NCBI RefSeq assembly: GCF_046602855.1
Contig: NZ_JBKINJ010000002.1
Location: 877,316 to 941,315, forward strand
DNA from: Gracilimonas sp046602855
Lineage (GTDB): Bacteria; Bacteroidota; Rhodothermia; Balneolales; Balneolaceae
DNA length: 64,000 bases
Direction of reading: 5' to 3'
Position 1 is the first letter of the stretch; every line of letters starts with the position of its first letter. This document shows positions 25,043 to 33,684 of this stretch, one piece after another. The notes under the pieces were generated by a model, which saw only the letters and a list, made by a program, of their open reading frames with translations, was not told where the DNA came from and did not search any database. The position numbers and the translations under genes were made by a program.

Positions 25043-26095
25043 TTATAGCGATATAGGGCTTTTATATACCATTCCATCTTCGGATGAAGCAAAATAAACT
25101 GTGTTGCTTTCGTTATCTACATCAAATGCTGCAAGGTAACCAACATGATCAGGAAGTGTATAAATGTCTGTTATTTCACCTGCACTGTTTACTCTGATTA
25201 GTTGCTGAGGGACTTCTGAGTTTTTTCTGTTTGAAAGAATGACGATCTCTTCATCAATGACCTCAAGATCATTTATATAAGTGTAAGCGGGAAGCCCACC
25301 CGGTGAGTTTTTAGCTTTTTCTACCGTTGCCCTGAAAATGTCTTCGTTATATGGCAGTTCAATTTTTTGCTCCCAAACCAGTTTGCCATTCTGATCATAT
25401 TTTTGAAGGATACTGTAAGCATTCAGGAAAGCATAAATATGATCATTATCTGTCCTTAAGGTGACCATGTTCTTGTAAAGGCCTGGGATCTCACCATTTT
25501 TGAGTTGGTTGAGACTTTCCTGAAAATCCACAACTTCTATGCTTTCACCTTTTGGAGTTCCAAAGTAAAAGGTAGAATCAGTGTTGAAATCAGTAACAGA
25601 AAGTAGAGTACTGTCAACACCCCCGGTAGCAATAATATACTTGGTTCTGTCAATAGCGGAGACTTCTTTAAGTATTGCAGCTGACTTATATGCATGACCG
25701 TTAATAAAATTACCTTCGGCATCAAATTTAGAGATCATATTTTGATTGGTATCGATCACATGTATCACATCATCCGTGACAAATAGGTTGTCAATACGAA
25801 TAAACTCACCCGGACCTCTTCCTTCACGCCCAAATGATGTGATCAGATCCCCTGATTTACTAACCAAACTGATCTGCTTTTGGTCAAAATCTACAATGGC
25901 TAAAGAGCCATTATCAAGCAATGCAATTTCTGTAGGCTGAGCAATATTATGAGTTTCGAAATCGGTAAAGGTATAAAGAGTATCAATTGATGTCTTGCTG
26001 ATATTGTCAGTTTGCTCAGTAGTACTATTACTCTTTTGTGAGCAACCAATGATCAAGATGAGTAATAATGAATAAGCGGGAACCTTGAAGCGCAT
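25043..26095 (-). CDS. 6-bladed beta-propeller lipoprotein
   Basis: 350 residues. The signal peptide ends LLILIIGC, a good lipobox. The mature part shows repeating propeller strands of the NHL/6-bladed type: LLDNGSLAIVDFDQKQISLVS, GREGRGPGEFIRIDNLFVTD, VIHVIDTNQNMISKFDAEG. The family is very common in Bacteroidetes and relatives and has no settled role; ligand or polymer binding in the envelope is likely. It is preceded by tRNA-Leu on the same strand, probably as a separate transcript. Confidence 0.82.
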   Translation of the reverse strand: MRFKVPAYSLLLILIIGCSQKSNSTTEQTDNISKTSIDTLYTFTDFETHNIAQPTEIALLDNGSLAIVDFDQKQISLVSKSGDLITSFGREGRGPGEFIRIDNLFVTDDVIHVIDTNQNMISKFDAEGNFINGHAYKSAAILKEVSAIDRTKYIIATGGVDSTLLSVTDFNTDSTFYFGTPKGESIEVVDFQESLNQLKNGEIPGLYKNMVTLRTDNDHIYAFLNAYSILQKYDQNGKLVWEQKIELPYNEDIFRATVEKAKNSPGGLPAYTYINDLEVIDEEIVILSNRKNSEVPQQLIRVNSAGEITDIYTLPDHVGYLAAFDVDNESNTVYFASSEDGMVYKSPISL

Positions 26096-26173
26096 GAAAA
26101 TAGACCTGTAGTTATTACTGAAAGCAATAGATATACTTATTCAGATAAAATATCAACAGGAGCATCTTTAAAC

Positions 26174-26207
26174 AAAAAAAGCCCGCCTCTTAATAAGAAA
26201 CGGGCTT
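26174..26207 (-). terminator. Terminator of the tRNA-Leu transcript
   Basis: On the minus strand AAGCCCG pairs with CGGGCTT across a 15-base loop and is followed by seven T's. It sits 8 bases past the tRNA 3' end. Confidence 0.85.
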
Positions 26208-26214
26208 AATTACT

Positions 26215-26301
26215 TGGTGCTCACGAGAGGAATCGAACCTCCACGGCCGTTAGGCCATACGCCCCTCAAGCGCACGCGTCTACCAGTTCCGCCACGTGAG
26301 C
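26215..26301 (-). tRNA. tRNA-Leu (anticodon GAG)
   Basis: 87 bases including an encoded CCA. The acceptor stem GCTCACG/CGTGAGC is perfect. The D-arm reads GGCGGAACTGGTAGACG. The anticodon stem TGCGC/GCGTA holds the loop TTGAGGG, so the anticodon is GAG, reading CTC and CTT. A class II variable arm (GGCCTAACGGCC) and the T-arm GAGGTTCGATTCCTC follow. These are all features of tRNA-Leu. Confidence 0.96.
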
Positions 26302-26555
26302 ATAGGTAATCCCTGAAGGGCGACAAAGATAGCACTTTTGCCCTTCAAAATTCAATGCTTTACTGAAAAAACATGAAGCTCTTTAGAGAAATATGCGCCC
26401 TGACGCATAGTGTCAGGAGCGAGTAGTTTGTTAGTCCCTGAGATAACCTATTCGAGTAAACATCTGTATCACACGCGCAATGCTTGTGATAGTTGTGATT
26501 AGTAAATTTGAAGTCATTCCAAACTCTTCAACGTTGGAGGTTGAGTGTCGAATGT

Positions 26556-27104
26556 TCAGTCCTCTTCTTCCAGCTGGCGCTTGGCATATTCGTTATCGGG
26601 ATCGATCTTCAGTGCCTGCTCGTAATAGGTGCGGGCTTTGTCGGTTTGGCCACCTTTGTGGATCATATCACCCATGAGGATCCAATTCTCTGCATCCTGT
26701 GGATCTTTTTTAATGCGTTCGATCAGATAAGGAATAGCTTCCTGACCACGATCGGTCATTAGCATCAACATGACCTTATTACGATGAGCTGCAGAAGTAT
26801 CGGCCATTTCAATGGCTTTATCAAAATCCTCTTCCGCCCCCTCCAGTTTTTCAAGCTGCATTCTAACATTACCGCGCAGGTTGTAGTAAGGGGCGTTTTC
26901 GTCATCGATCTCAATTGCTTTTTCAATAGCCTCAATACTCTTATCGTACTGATTCAATTGCTGCATGACCAATGCTTCGAGGTAGAAAGCCTCATGAGAA
27001 TCCGGATGCTCTTTTTGCAGTTCTCTTGCAACATCCAGAGCGTAATCGATGTCTTTTTCTCTTAATAATTCAAAACCTTTATTCAGTTTCTCTTCGAAAT
27101 TCAT
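26556..27104 (-). CDS. Cytoplasmic TPR-repeat protein
   Basis: 182 residues with no signal peptide, built almost wholly of tetratricopeptide repeats (ALDVARELQKEHPDSHEAFY, SIEAIEKAIEIDDENAPYYN, ARTYYEQALKIDPDNEYAK). It probably works as a protein-binding scaffold; the partner is unknown. It is the last gene of the leftward dnaA-folB-folK-kinase run, 9 bases after the small membrane protein. Confidence 0.8.
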   Translation of the reverse strand: MNFEEKLNKGFELLREKDIDYALDVARELQKEHPDSHEAFYLEALVMQQLNQYDKSIEAIEKAIEIDDENAPYYNLRGNVRMQLEKLEGAEEDFDKAIEMADTSAAHRNKVMLMLMTDRGQEAIPYLIERIKKDPQDAENWILMGDMIHKGGQTDKARTYYEQALKIDPDNEYAKRQLEEED

Positions 27105-27113
27105 GGAGTTAGT

Positions 27114-27302
27114 TTAATTTTCTTTATTAGAAAGATCTTCGTATTCAGCTTCTTCTATCTCATCAAAGCTTTTTTTTCTTTGGTTTGAACGTCCGCTAAA
27201 CGGATCAAAACTCTTGTTTTTCTTATTGGAAGGTAAGAACAATCTGTTGATATATCTTATCAGAAAGAAGAATATTATGACAAATAATAAAAACTTAAGC
27301 AT
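27114..27302 (-). CDS. Small single-pass membrane protein (DUF4834-like)
   Basis: 62 residues: an N-terminal hydrophobic helix (FLLFVIIFFFLIRYINRLF), a basic stretch, then an acidic end IEEAEYEDLS. This layout is like the DUF4834 proteins of Bacteroidetes. It fits tightly between the kinase gene (5 bases) and the TPR gene (9 bases), which supports it as a real gene. Function unknown. Confidence 0.65.
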   Translation of the reverse strand: MLKFLLFVIIFFFLIRYINRLFLPSNKKNKSFDPFSGRSNQRKKSFDEIEEAEYEDLSNKEN

Positions 27303-27307
27303 TTCAC

Positions 27308-27949
27308 TCAGGGTGAGATGTGAATATGTGTGTTAGTAGTAATTGGTTTTTCAAAGATCTGCTCTTCAATATATTGCAAGTGCTCACTATTGTTTACAAA
27401 ATCGATCTCGGAAGCATTCAAAACGATCAGTGGAGCCCGGTTATAATGATGAAAGAAATGATTGTACGCATCGTTCAACTCTTTTAGGTATTCCGGGGTA
27501 ATGTGCCTCTCATAATCTCTGCCTCGATTCTCAATATTTTCCATCAATCGTTCCACGGAAGACTGTATATAAATGATCAGATCAGGCTGTGCAGCGATCC
27601 CGGTCATAATACTAAAAATATTATCATATAGGGCCATTTCATCCTGATCCAGATTCAAACGCGCAAATATACGATCTTTATCAAAGATATAATCTGAGAC
27701 CGTGAATTGGTGGAACAGATCTTGACTCATCATATTTTGCTGTTGCTTGAATCGGCTTGCCAAAAAAGCGAGTTGGGTTTGAAAGGCATATCGCTCACGG
27801 TCTTCATAGAACTTTGGGAGAAATGGATTGTCCTCGAACTCCTCAAGCACTAATCGTGCATTTTTGCGCTCAGCCAGCAGGGAGGCGAGAGAAGTTTTCC
27901 CGGCTCCAATTACACCTTCGATCGCAATAAAATCATATGGGTTGGGCAT
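27308..27949 (-). CDS. Deoxynucleoside kinase
   Basis: 213 residues; phosphorylates deoxynucleosides for salvage. The P-loop is EGVIGAGKTSL (residues about 10-20). Later landmarks are LVLEEFEDNPFL, the QTQLAFLASRF helix, SDYIFDKDRIFA, and the lid-region Arg-rich segment NRGRDYERHI. It is the bacterial dAK/dGK-like group; the base preferred cannot be told. It follows folK by 3 bases in the dnaA run. Confidence 0.9.
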   Translation of the reverse strand: MPNPYDFIAIEGVIGAGKTSLASLLAERKNARLVLEEFEDNPFLPKFYEDRERYAFQTQLAFLASRFKQQQNMMSQDLFHQFTVSDYIFDKDRIFARLNLDQDEMALYDNIFSIMTGIAAQPDLIIYIQSSVERLMENIENRGRDYERHITPEYLKELNDAYNHFFHHYNRAPLIVLNASEIDFVNNSEHLQYIEEQIFEKPITTNTHIHISP

Positions 27950-27952
27950 CAG

Positions 27953-28441
27953 CTACCAATTCAGGGTTGTTTTAACAATGTCGAGCTTTGGTGCTTGTTT
28001 GATCAGTTTATCCACATGTTGAGCAGACACAGGATCCCGCCAGTCGGGTAAAACATCCTTAAGAGGTAAAAGAACAAACAAACGGCTCTTATATTCTTGA
28101 TGTGGAATTATAAGGGTATCTGTTTCAATGACCAAGTTATCATAGGCAATTATATCAAGGTCTAACGTTCGGGCAGTCCACTTAGGATAGCGGGAGGGGC
28201 GGCCCTGCTTTTTCTCCTGTTTTTTGAGTTTTTCAAAGAGTTCATTTGGTTTAAGCTCTGTTTCAATAACGACAACCGCATTCAAGAAATCATTTTCAGA
28301 TGGACCAACCGGTTCAGACCGATAAATGGGAGATTCTTTAAGCTCAGAATTGGTAAGCTTTTTAAGAAATTTAAAGGCAGTTTTTAGTTGCTTGTGAGGA
28401 TCGTTAAGATTAGAACCCAGTGCTATAACTACCTGGGCCAT
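27953..28441 (-). CDS. folK: 6-hydroxymethyl-7,8-dihydropterin pyrophosphokinase
   Basis: 162 residues; transfers pyrophosphate from ATP to the pterin in folate synthesis. Family motifs are VIALGSNLNDP, YRSEPVGPSENDFLNAVV and the signature RTLDLDIIAYDN, with its two metal-binding Asp residues. The start codon overlaps folB by 13 bases, so the two folate genes are coupled. Confidence 0.94.
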   Translation of the reverse strand: MAQVVIALGSNLNDPHKQLKTAFKFLKKLTNSELKESPIYRSEPVGPSENDFLNAVVVIETELKPNELFEKLKKQEKKQGRPSRYPKWTARTLDLDIIAYDNLVIETDTLIIPHQEYKSRLFVLLPLKDVLPDWRDPVSAQHVDKLIKQAPKLDIVKTTLNW

Positions 28442-28791
28442 GACATGCTCACTTCAGTATGATCGATCGGTGCTTGGATAGGTGGCCTCAGTTTTCGAAT
28501 CCTGACATCGATCTTTTCACATTGGTTTATAAAGTTCTTAGTGAGAGCTTCGCCGATTTGGAAACAGAGGGTCTCGATCAGGTCAACGGATTCACCTTTC
28601 ATGATCTCGGCCGTGATCTGCTGAACGTCAGTGTAGTTAATGGCATCTGAAAGATCGTCAGATCTTCCGGCTTTGGAAAGGTCGGTGTGAAATTTTACAT
28701 CCACTATAAAATCATTTCCCTCTTCTTTTTCGAAATCCTGAACACCATGGTATCCAAGAAATTTCATGCCGTTTACTGAAAGGGTATCCAT
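28429..28791 (-). CDS. folB: Dihydroneopterin aldolase
   Basis: 120 residues; makes 6-hydroxymethyl-dihydropterin, the FolK substrate. Recognisable parts are GMKFLGYHGVQDFEKEEGN, INYTDV, the catalytic-region SVDLIETLCFQIGEAL and the C-terminal KLRPPI. It starts 5 bases after the dnaA stop codon and overlaps folK, so it is expected to be transcribed from the dnaA promoter. Confidence 0.93.
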   Translation of the reverse strand: MDTLSVNGMKFLGYHGVQDFEKEEGNDFIVDVKFHTDLSKAGRSDDLSDAINYTDVQQITAEIMKGESVDLIETLCFQIGEALTKNFINQCEKIDVRIRKLRPPIQAPIDHTEVSMSWPR

Positions 28792-28796
28792 TACGA

Positions 28797-30242
28797 TTAA
28801 AGGCTGGCTACTTCAATACCCTGATGAAGCTCTTCAACCATACGCTTGTGCTTTGGGCTGGTTGAGATGCGTTCTTCAACCGTGGAAATGGCATGAATAA
28901 CAGTAGAGTGGTCACGTCCGCCAAAATGTAATCCGATCGTTTTTAAGCTGGACTTTGTGAATTTCTTGGAGAGATACATAGCGATTTGCCGGGCTTCCAC
29001 GATCTCCTGTTTTCGGGTCTTTTCACGAACCTTATTGGTATCGATTCCGAAATAATCACACACGAAATTCTGAATAGATTCAATGGAGATCTGTGTGTTT
29101 GAATCTTTAACCATATCCTTCAATACACGCTTGGCCATGGCAAGGTCAATGTCATCCACATTCTGCAGTGAGGCATGTGCCAGGAGTTTGATAATGGCCC
29201 CTTCAAGGTCTCTGACGTTAGATTTGAAGTTGTGGGCTATGAATTCAATGATCTGTGGATCTATTTCTATGCCGTTGTCACTTGCTTTGCGTTCAAGAAT
29301 GGCATAACGGGTTTCGTATTCCGGCATTTTAAGGTCGGCACTTAATCCCCATCCAAAACGGGAGATGAGTCGTTCTTCAATATCAGGTACATCTTTTGGT
29401 GCGCGGTCACTGCTAAGAATGATCTGTTTGCCATCCTGATGCAATGCATTGAATATGTGGAAAAATTCTTCCTGCGTCTTTTCCTTACCGCTGAAGAATT
29501 GAATGTCATCTACCATTAAAACATCAATATTCCGGTAGAACATGGAAAACTCACTGGCGCGATTGTTTCGGATAGCATGTACAAATTCGTTAGTGAAGGC
29601 CTCAGATGAGATATAAAGGACAGACTTTTCATCCCCAAACTTTTCTTTGATCTTGTTGCCGATACTTTGAACAAGGTGTGTTTTACCTAGCCCGGTAGGA
29701 CCGTATACAAAAAATGGATTGAATGAATTACTTCCTGGATTATCGGCAATGGCCATAGCGGCAGAACGTGCAAGGCGGTTACAGTCACCTTCAATGAAAC
29801 GCTCGAAAACGTAGTTGTTATTCAGATTCGAATCGATCTTGGTCTTTTTGATGCCCGGGATCACAAAAGGATTTTCAATACGGTCGGGCTGATATTCAGG
29901 ATACCCACTAGACTCTTGAGGTTGAACCGGACCCATGGGGCGCTGTGGCATTCTGACTGATCGGTTATTCTCAAACTGATCAGATTTTTCCATTACAATG
30001 GAATATTCCAATTTCCCTTCCGGGCCCAACACTTTTGCCAGGGTAGAACGAAGCATATTGTAGTAATGCTCTTCCAGCCATTCGTACCAGAACTGACTGG
30101 GTACCTGAATAGTAAGGGTGCCGTCTTTTAGAGACACAGGTTTGATCGGTTCAAACCAGGATTTATACTTCTGATAGCTGATGTTGTCCTTTATAATATC
30201 GAGGCAGTCATCCCATGCCTTCTCAACCGATAACTCGTACAA
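28797..30242 (-). CDS. dnaA: Chromosomal replication initiator protein DnaA
   Basis: 481 residues. Domain I (about 1-85) is followed by a linker rich in Pro and Gln, the AAA+ domain with Walker A GPTGLGKTH (181-189) and Walker B VLMVDDIQFF, and domain IV with the signature FGGRDHSTVIHAI. It binds TTATCCACA boxes and opens oriC. The start is TTG with AGGGGG about 10 bases upstream and an in-frame stop just before it. folB follows 5 bases after its stop. The presumed origin lies directly upstream. Confidence 0.98.
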   Translation of the reverse strand: MYELSVEKAWDDCLDIIKDNISYQKYKSWFEPIKPVSLKDGTLTIQVPSQFWYEWLEEHYYNMLRSTLAKVLGPEGKLEYSIVMEKSDQFENNRSVRMPQRPMGPVQPQESSGYPEYQPDRIENPFVIPGIKKTKIDSNLNNNYVFERFIEGDCNRLARSAAMAIADNPGSNSFNPFFVYGPTGLGKTHLVQSIGNKIKEKFGDEKSVLYISSEAFTNEFVHAIRNNRASEFSMFYRNIDVLMVDDIQFFSGKEKTQEEFFHIFNALHQDGKQIILSSDRAPKDVPDIEERLISRFGWGLSADLKMPEYETRYAILERKASDNGIEIDPQIIEFIAHNFKSNVRDLEGAIIKLLAHASLQNVDDIDLAMAKRVLKDMVKDSNTQISIESIQNFVCDYFGIDTNKVREKTRKQEIVEARQIAMYLSKKFTKSSLKTIGLHFGGRDHSTVIHAISTVEERISTSPKHKRMVEELHQGIEVASL

Positions 30243-30609
30243 TTTTCAAATCCCCCTAACGGTATTAGCTTAAATAAGTTTGATCCTTTCCTAGCCAGTT
30301 ATCCACAGGTACGGATAATCAACTGGCTTTGTTCGGTTTTGAAAATGGCAATTTATTGGGCACTTGTCAAACCTGTATTTGCCCAATATTGAAAAGTTAT
30401 CCACAATAGTATAAACTATGTAAGCTATTGGCGCGCATCGATTAAAAGATAACTACAAAAAATTCCTAAAAAGGACTTGACACCCCGTAACAATGCCGTA
30501 ACACTGAATTAGCGTTTTTGAAAAACAGAGGGAAGGATTATAAAATACTTTTCCACAAGTTATCCACATTTATAGAATAAAGTGGGGAGATAAATTTTTG
30601 CGCAAAAAA
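30243..30609. other. oriC: Probable replication origin (oriC)
   Basis: The 367-base non-coding region between dnaA and prmC has three perfect DnaA boxes TTATCCACA, all on the plus strand, at 30299-30307, 30397-30405 and 30560-30568, and a near match TTTTCCACA at 30549-30557. The last two form a pair 2 bases apart. AT-rich stretches (for example 30406-30480) could be the unwinding element. The site also carries the dnaA promoter, so DnaA autoregulation is likely. Confidence 0.8.
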
Positions 30610-31470
30610 TCAAGCCTTTTTTGCTTTAAAAAATCTTTTTTTCTCGTCCAGATCTTTAAGGATCTCAGAGGTCCATATTGAGGGGTCGAAAAGCTTTGAT
30701 ACCTCAGTACCTAACTGATGATGTAATTCAAAATAAGCTGTCCCTTTTTCTTTCAAAGATAAGCGAGAAATAGACTCAAGTGCACTGTACATATTTTCTG
30801 TAGATTCACAGAACAGAGCGAGTTCCGGTTCGAATTCCAGAACCTCTTTGTCAAGGGTGCTTTTTTCGTCAGGTTCAATGTAAGGCGGGTTGGATACAAT
30901 GACATCAAAAAAGTCAGATTGGATTTGAGAGGGCTCAAACAGATCGTCACAGAAATAGGTTACTTCAACCTCATTATACTCAGCATTGCTTTTAGCGATC
31001 TCGAGAGCTTTTTCTGAGATATCAGTGGCATATACATCCCATTCCGGTTTCTCTTTTTTTATGGATACGGGGATACAGCCGGAGCCGGTGCCAATATCCA
31101 GAATTTTTAGATTTTCTTTCTCTTTGTTCTCTTTAAGAATTAGATCTACAAGCTGTTCAGTTTCCTGCCTTGGGATGAGAACTCCCGGCTCAACCTTAAT
31201 TTTAACATTCAGAAAATCAGATTCACCTGAAATATATTGTAAGGGTTCATGCAAAGACCTTCTCTTAACCAAAGGTCGTAAAGTATCAAGTTCTTCTGAC
31301 GAAAGAGGTCTGTCGTACATTAAGTATAGATCCAGCCGCTTAACATTTAAAACATCTGCCAATAGCCATTCTATACTATAGCGAGGTGACCTGACTTCTT
31401 TTTCCTCAAAGAAATCTGTGGCCCACTCAAGCATGCTAAGAACCGTCCATAAGGAAGGTGTTTTAGCCAT
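30610..31470 (-). CDS. prmC: Release factor N5-glutamine methyltransferase
   Basis: 286 residues; methylates the Gln of the GGQ motif in peptide release factors. An N-terminal helical domain (with the RSPRYSIEWLLADVL segment) is followed by a SAM-binding Rossmann domain: ILDIGTGSGCIPVS is motif I, and IVSNPPYIEPDE holds the NPPY motif that contacts the glutamine. It follows the 128-residue unknown gene by 3 bases and runs toward oriC. Confidence 0.95.
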   Translation of the reverse strand: MAKTPSLWTVLSMLEWATDFFEEKEVRSPRYSIEWLLADVLNVKRLDLYLMYDRPLSSEELDTLRPLVKRRSLHEPLQYISGESDFLNVKIKVEPGVLIPRQETEQLVDLILKENKEKENLKILDIGTGSGCIPVSIKKEKPEWDVYATDISEKALEIAKSNAEYNEVEVTYFCDDLFEPSQIQSDFFDVIVSNPPYIEPDEKSTLDKEVLEFEPELALFCESTENMYSALESISRLSLKEKGTAYFELHHQLGTEVSKLFDPSIWTSEILKDLDEKKRFFKAKKA

Positions 31471-31473
31471 AAA

Positions 31474-31860
31474 TTACTCTTCTTCAGTCTCAGCAGGTGG
31501 CTGTTCTTCCTGAAGGGTTAATCCGTGACGTTTTGAGAAATCAAGAATGAAATCGACCACATTGTTCTCTACAGTTTGTTCTTCAGAAAGTGAACTTCCT
31601 CTAAAACCCATGCGACCACCGGTTTTCTTAAGAACGATCTTATTATGTTTACCTTTACTTTCTAGGATACAAGTAAGGGTAACGCTGGAATTGATCTGTT
31701 TTTCGTATTCCTCATAAACTGCTACATAGATGGTCTCAGAAGTCCCCTCTGGAGAATACTCATAAAGAAATTTTGGTGGTTGCTCTTTAAACAATTTGGA
31801 TGACATTCTGCGAAGCGTTGCAGTTGGTCCAAATACGAAATATGTTGTATGTGAATTCAT
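31474..31860 (-). CDS. Conserved hypothetical protein upstream of prmC
   Basis: 128 residues with no signal peptide or membrane segment. The middle has alternating beta-strand-like stretches (ETIYVAVYEEYEK, SVTLTCILESK, NKIVLKKTGGRMG), then a helix VVDFILDFSKRHGL and an acidic, Pro-containing tail (EEQPPAETEEE). I do not recognise the family. It is tightly coupled to prmC (3 bases), so a link to translation or to that enzyme is possible but unproven. Confidence 0.6.
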   Translation of the reverse strand: MNSHTTYFVFGPTATLRRMSSKLFKEQPPKFLYEYSPEGTSETIYVAVYEEYEKQINSSVTLTCILESKGKHNKIVLKKTGGRMGFRGSSLSEEQTVENNVVDFILDFSKRHGLTLQEEQPPAETEEE

Positions 31861-32018
31861 GCTTTGTAGCTTGAATTAATTATTTTATGGATGTGTTTAT
31901 TACTAAAAATTTGTGGTGAAAATAACATGATATTGTATTAACGCAATAAGAAAATGAAGAAAATTTCGTTATCGTACCACTTAATGGGCTCTAAACTATC
32001 TTAAACCCAACTTTTTTG

Positions 32019-32858
32019 ATGAAAAAATTTATTACAGTCTTTGTATTTACTGCTGCTTTACTAACAAATAATGCCTTTGCACAGTTTGGTGAACCTGAGG
32101 TTCGTAAAATTGACGCCCCTAAAAATTTATATGATGAAGGTTACAGAACCGGATTTGGGATTAACCTTGCACTCACTGATTTTGGCTTTGGCGCCGGTGG
32201 ACAATTTCGACTTGGTCTTAAGCCTTACACAGAAGCATTGATCTCACTTAAGATATCAGGCCTAAAGGATCCGACAGAGCAGACGTTTACTGATTTCCTC
32301 GGTTATAGAACTACTCCCGATAAATATCAGCGAGTTATTTCGGTCCCACTTTACATTGGAGTTAAACAAAGATTCTTTCCTGAAAAAATCGCTGATAACT
32401 TCAGACTATTCAGCTCTATAAGTGCAGGTCCTGCTTTCGCATTCTCCTATAGCTATTTCAATGATATCAATGAAAACGGATTTAGGGAAAATGATGCCCG
32501 TATATACGGATTTACGGAACGAACCAATGATATTTTTACCGGTTGGGGTGATTCAGAGACTCATTGGGGTATGGGAGGTGAATTTACTGTTGGAATAGAT
32601 TTCGGTGATAATTTTTCGAATCTATCTACCGTTCAATTTGGCTATACCATGAATTACTTCCCGAATGGTATTCAGGTTTTGCAGCCATGTAAAGCCGATC
32701 TTACCAGAATCAATCAAGCTCCTATCAATGCATGTGAATTTGCATCGACAGTTGCAGTTGGCCCAAATGGTGATTTCGCTCCTCTCGAGCAAGCCAACGA
32801 TCCAAGAAAATATTTTGGATCAGCTCAGATCAGCTTCATTTTTGGCTGGATGTGGTAA
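32019..32858 (+). CDS. Predicted outer-membrane beta-barrel protein
   Basis: 280 residues from the ATG at 32019, with a TTG one codon earlier. A signal peptide (FVFTAALLTNNAFAQ) is followed by alternating amphipathic strands with many aromatics (FGFGAGGQFRLGLKPY, FRLFSSISAGPAFAFSYSY). The last residues FIFGWMW end in an aromatic, as needed for BAM-mediated insertion. No specific family is recognised. Convergent with the HAD gene, which begins 5 bases beyond its stop. Confidence 0.65.
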   Translation: MKKFITVFVFTAALLTNNAFAQFGEPEVRKIDAPKNLYDEGYRTGFGINLALTDFGFGAGGQFRLGLKPYTEALISLKISGLKDPTEQTFTDFLGYRTTPDKYQRVISVPLYIGVKQRFFPEKIADNFRLFSSISAGPAFAFSYSYFNDINENGFRENDARIYGFTERTNDIFTGWGDSETHWGMGGEFTVGIDFGDNFSNLSTVQFGYTMNYFPNGIQVLQPCKADLTRINQAPINACEFASTVAVGPNGDFAPLEQANDPRKYFGSAQISFIFGWMW

Positions 32859-32863
32859 AGCCA

Positions 32864-33562
32864 TCAGCCCGAGGTTAGTTCGGCAAACCACTTTTCAGGT
32901 TCTGAAAGATCGTCAATTATAAAATCAGGGTCATGTTTGGCAAGCTCATCACGCCCGTATTTTCCTGTGGTTACTGATATGCATCTCATACCGGCATGTT
33001 TTGCACAGAGAATATCTCTTGGAGTGTCACCTATAATTACGAAAAGTGAAGGATCCGGTTCTATTCCCATTTGTTCTCTGACCTGATCAATTGCGATCAT
33101 AGGAAGCCTGTTTCTGTCTCTATCCTTTTCACCAAAAGCTCCGATAGAAAAATCGTAATCAATTTTTCCGGCATTTAATTTGAGTTGGGCTGCCTCAGGA
33201 TAATTACCGGTTAAAAGACCGTTTACGAAATTATTATCTGTGAAATAATTTATGGCGTCATCAACATATTTATGTCGATGTACAAGCGTTTCATTTAATC
33301 TATTTTCAAGTTCGCTTAGATAAGCTGATTTGAATGTATGATAAAGATTTTCATCATAGTCATGGTTCACCAAAAATGAGGTAAAAATGTCGTGATCAGT
33401 TCGTCCGGAAAATGCATCATTTTCCATATCGGGATAGTTGATACTGTGTTCATCTAAAAGTTCTCTCAGCATGGCTCTGTTAAAACCGCGATCAACGGTT
33501 AGCATGGTTCCATCTATGTCAAGTAAAATAACCCAGGGGTGTCTCATTTGTGAATTGTTCAT
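32864..33562 (-). CDS. HAD-superfamily hydrolase (phosphoglycolate phosphatase-like)
   Basis: 232 residues. HAD motif I is LLDIDGTML (nucleophile and acid/base Asp), motif II is LLTGNYPEAA, and motif IV is FVIIGDTPRDILCAKHAG. A helical cap lies between motifs I and II, the C1 type of the Gph/beta-phosphoglucomutase group. The substrate cannot be told. Divergent from enolase. Confidence 0.87.
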   Translation of the reverse strand: MNNSQMRHPWVILLDIDGTMLTVDRGFNRAMLRELLDEHSINYPDMENDAFSGRTDHDIFTSFLVNHDYDENLYHTFKSAYLSELENRLNETLVHRHKYVDDAINYFTDNNFVNGLLTGNYPEAAQLKLNAGKIDYDFSIGAFGEKDRDRNRLPMIAIDQVREQMGIEPDPSLFVIIGDTPRDILCAKHAGMRCISVTTGKYGRDELAKHDPDFIIDDLSEPEKWFAELTSG

Positions 33563-33637
33563 TGATTGTTAATATCATCTTCACTTTAAGTTACGAATAT
33601 TGAGCCGAAATGGCTTTAAGTACATGTTAAATAACAG

Positions 33638-33645
33638 TACCTTTA
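33638..33645 (+). promoter_or_regulatory. Possible -7 promoter element of enolase
   Basis: TACCTTTA, one base from TAnnTTTG, lies about 40 bases before the enolase ATG. No clear -33 element. Confidence 0.3.
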
Positions 33646-33684
33646 AGCAGTAAGAATCTCACTTAACTAATCGGAGAATTGATA

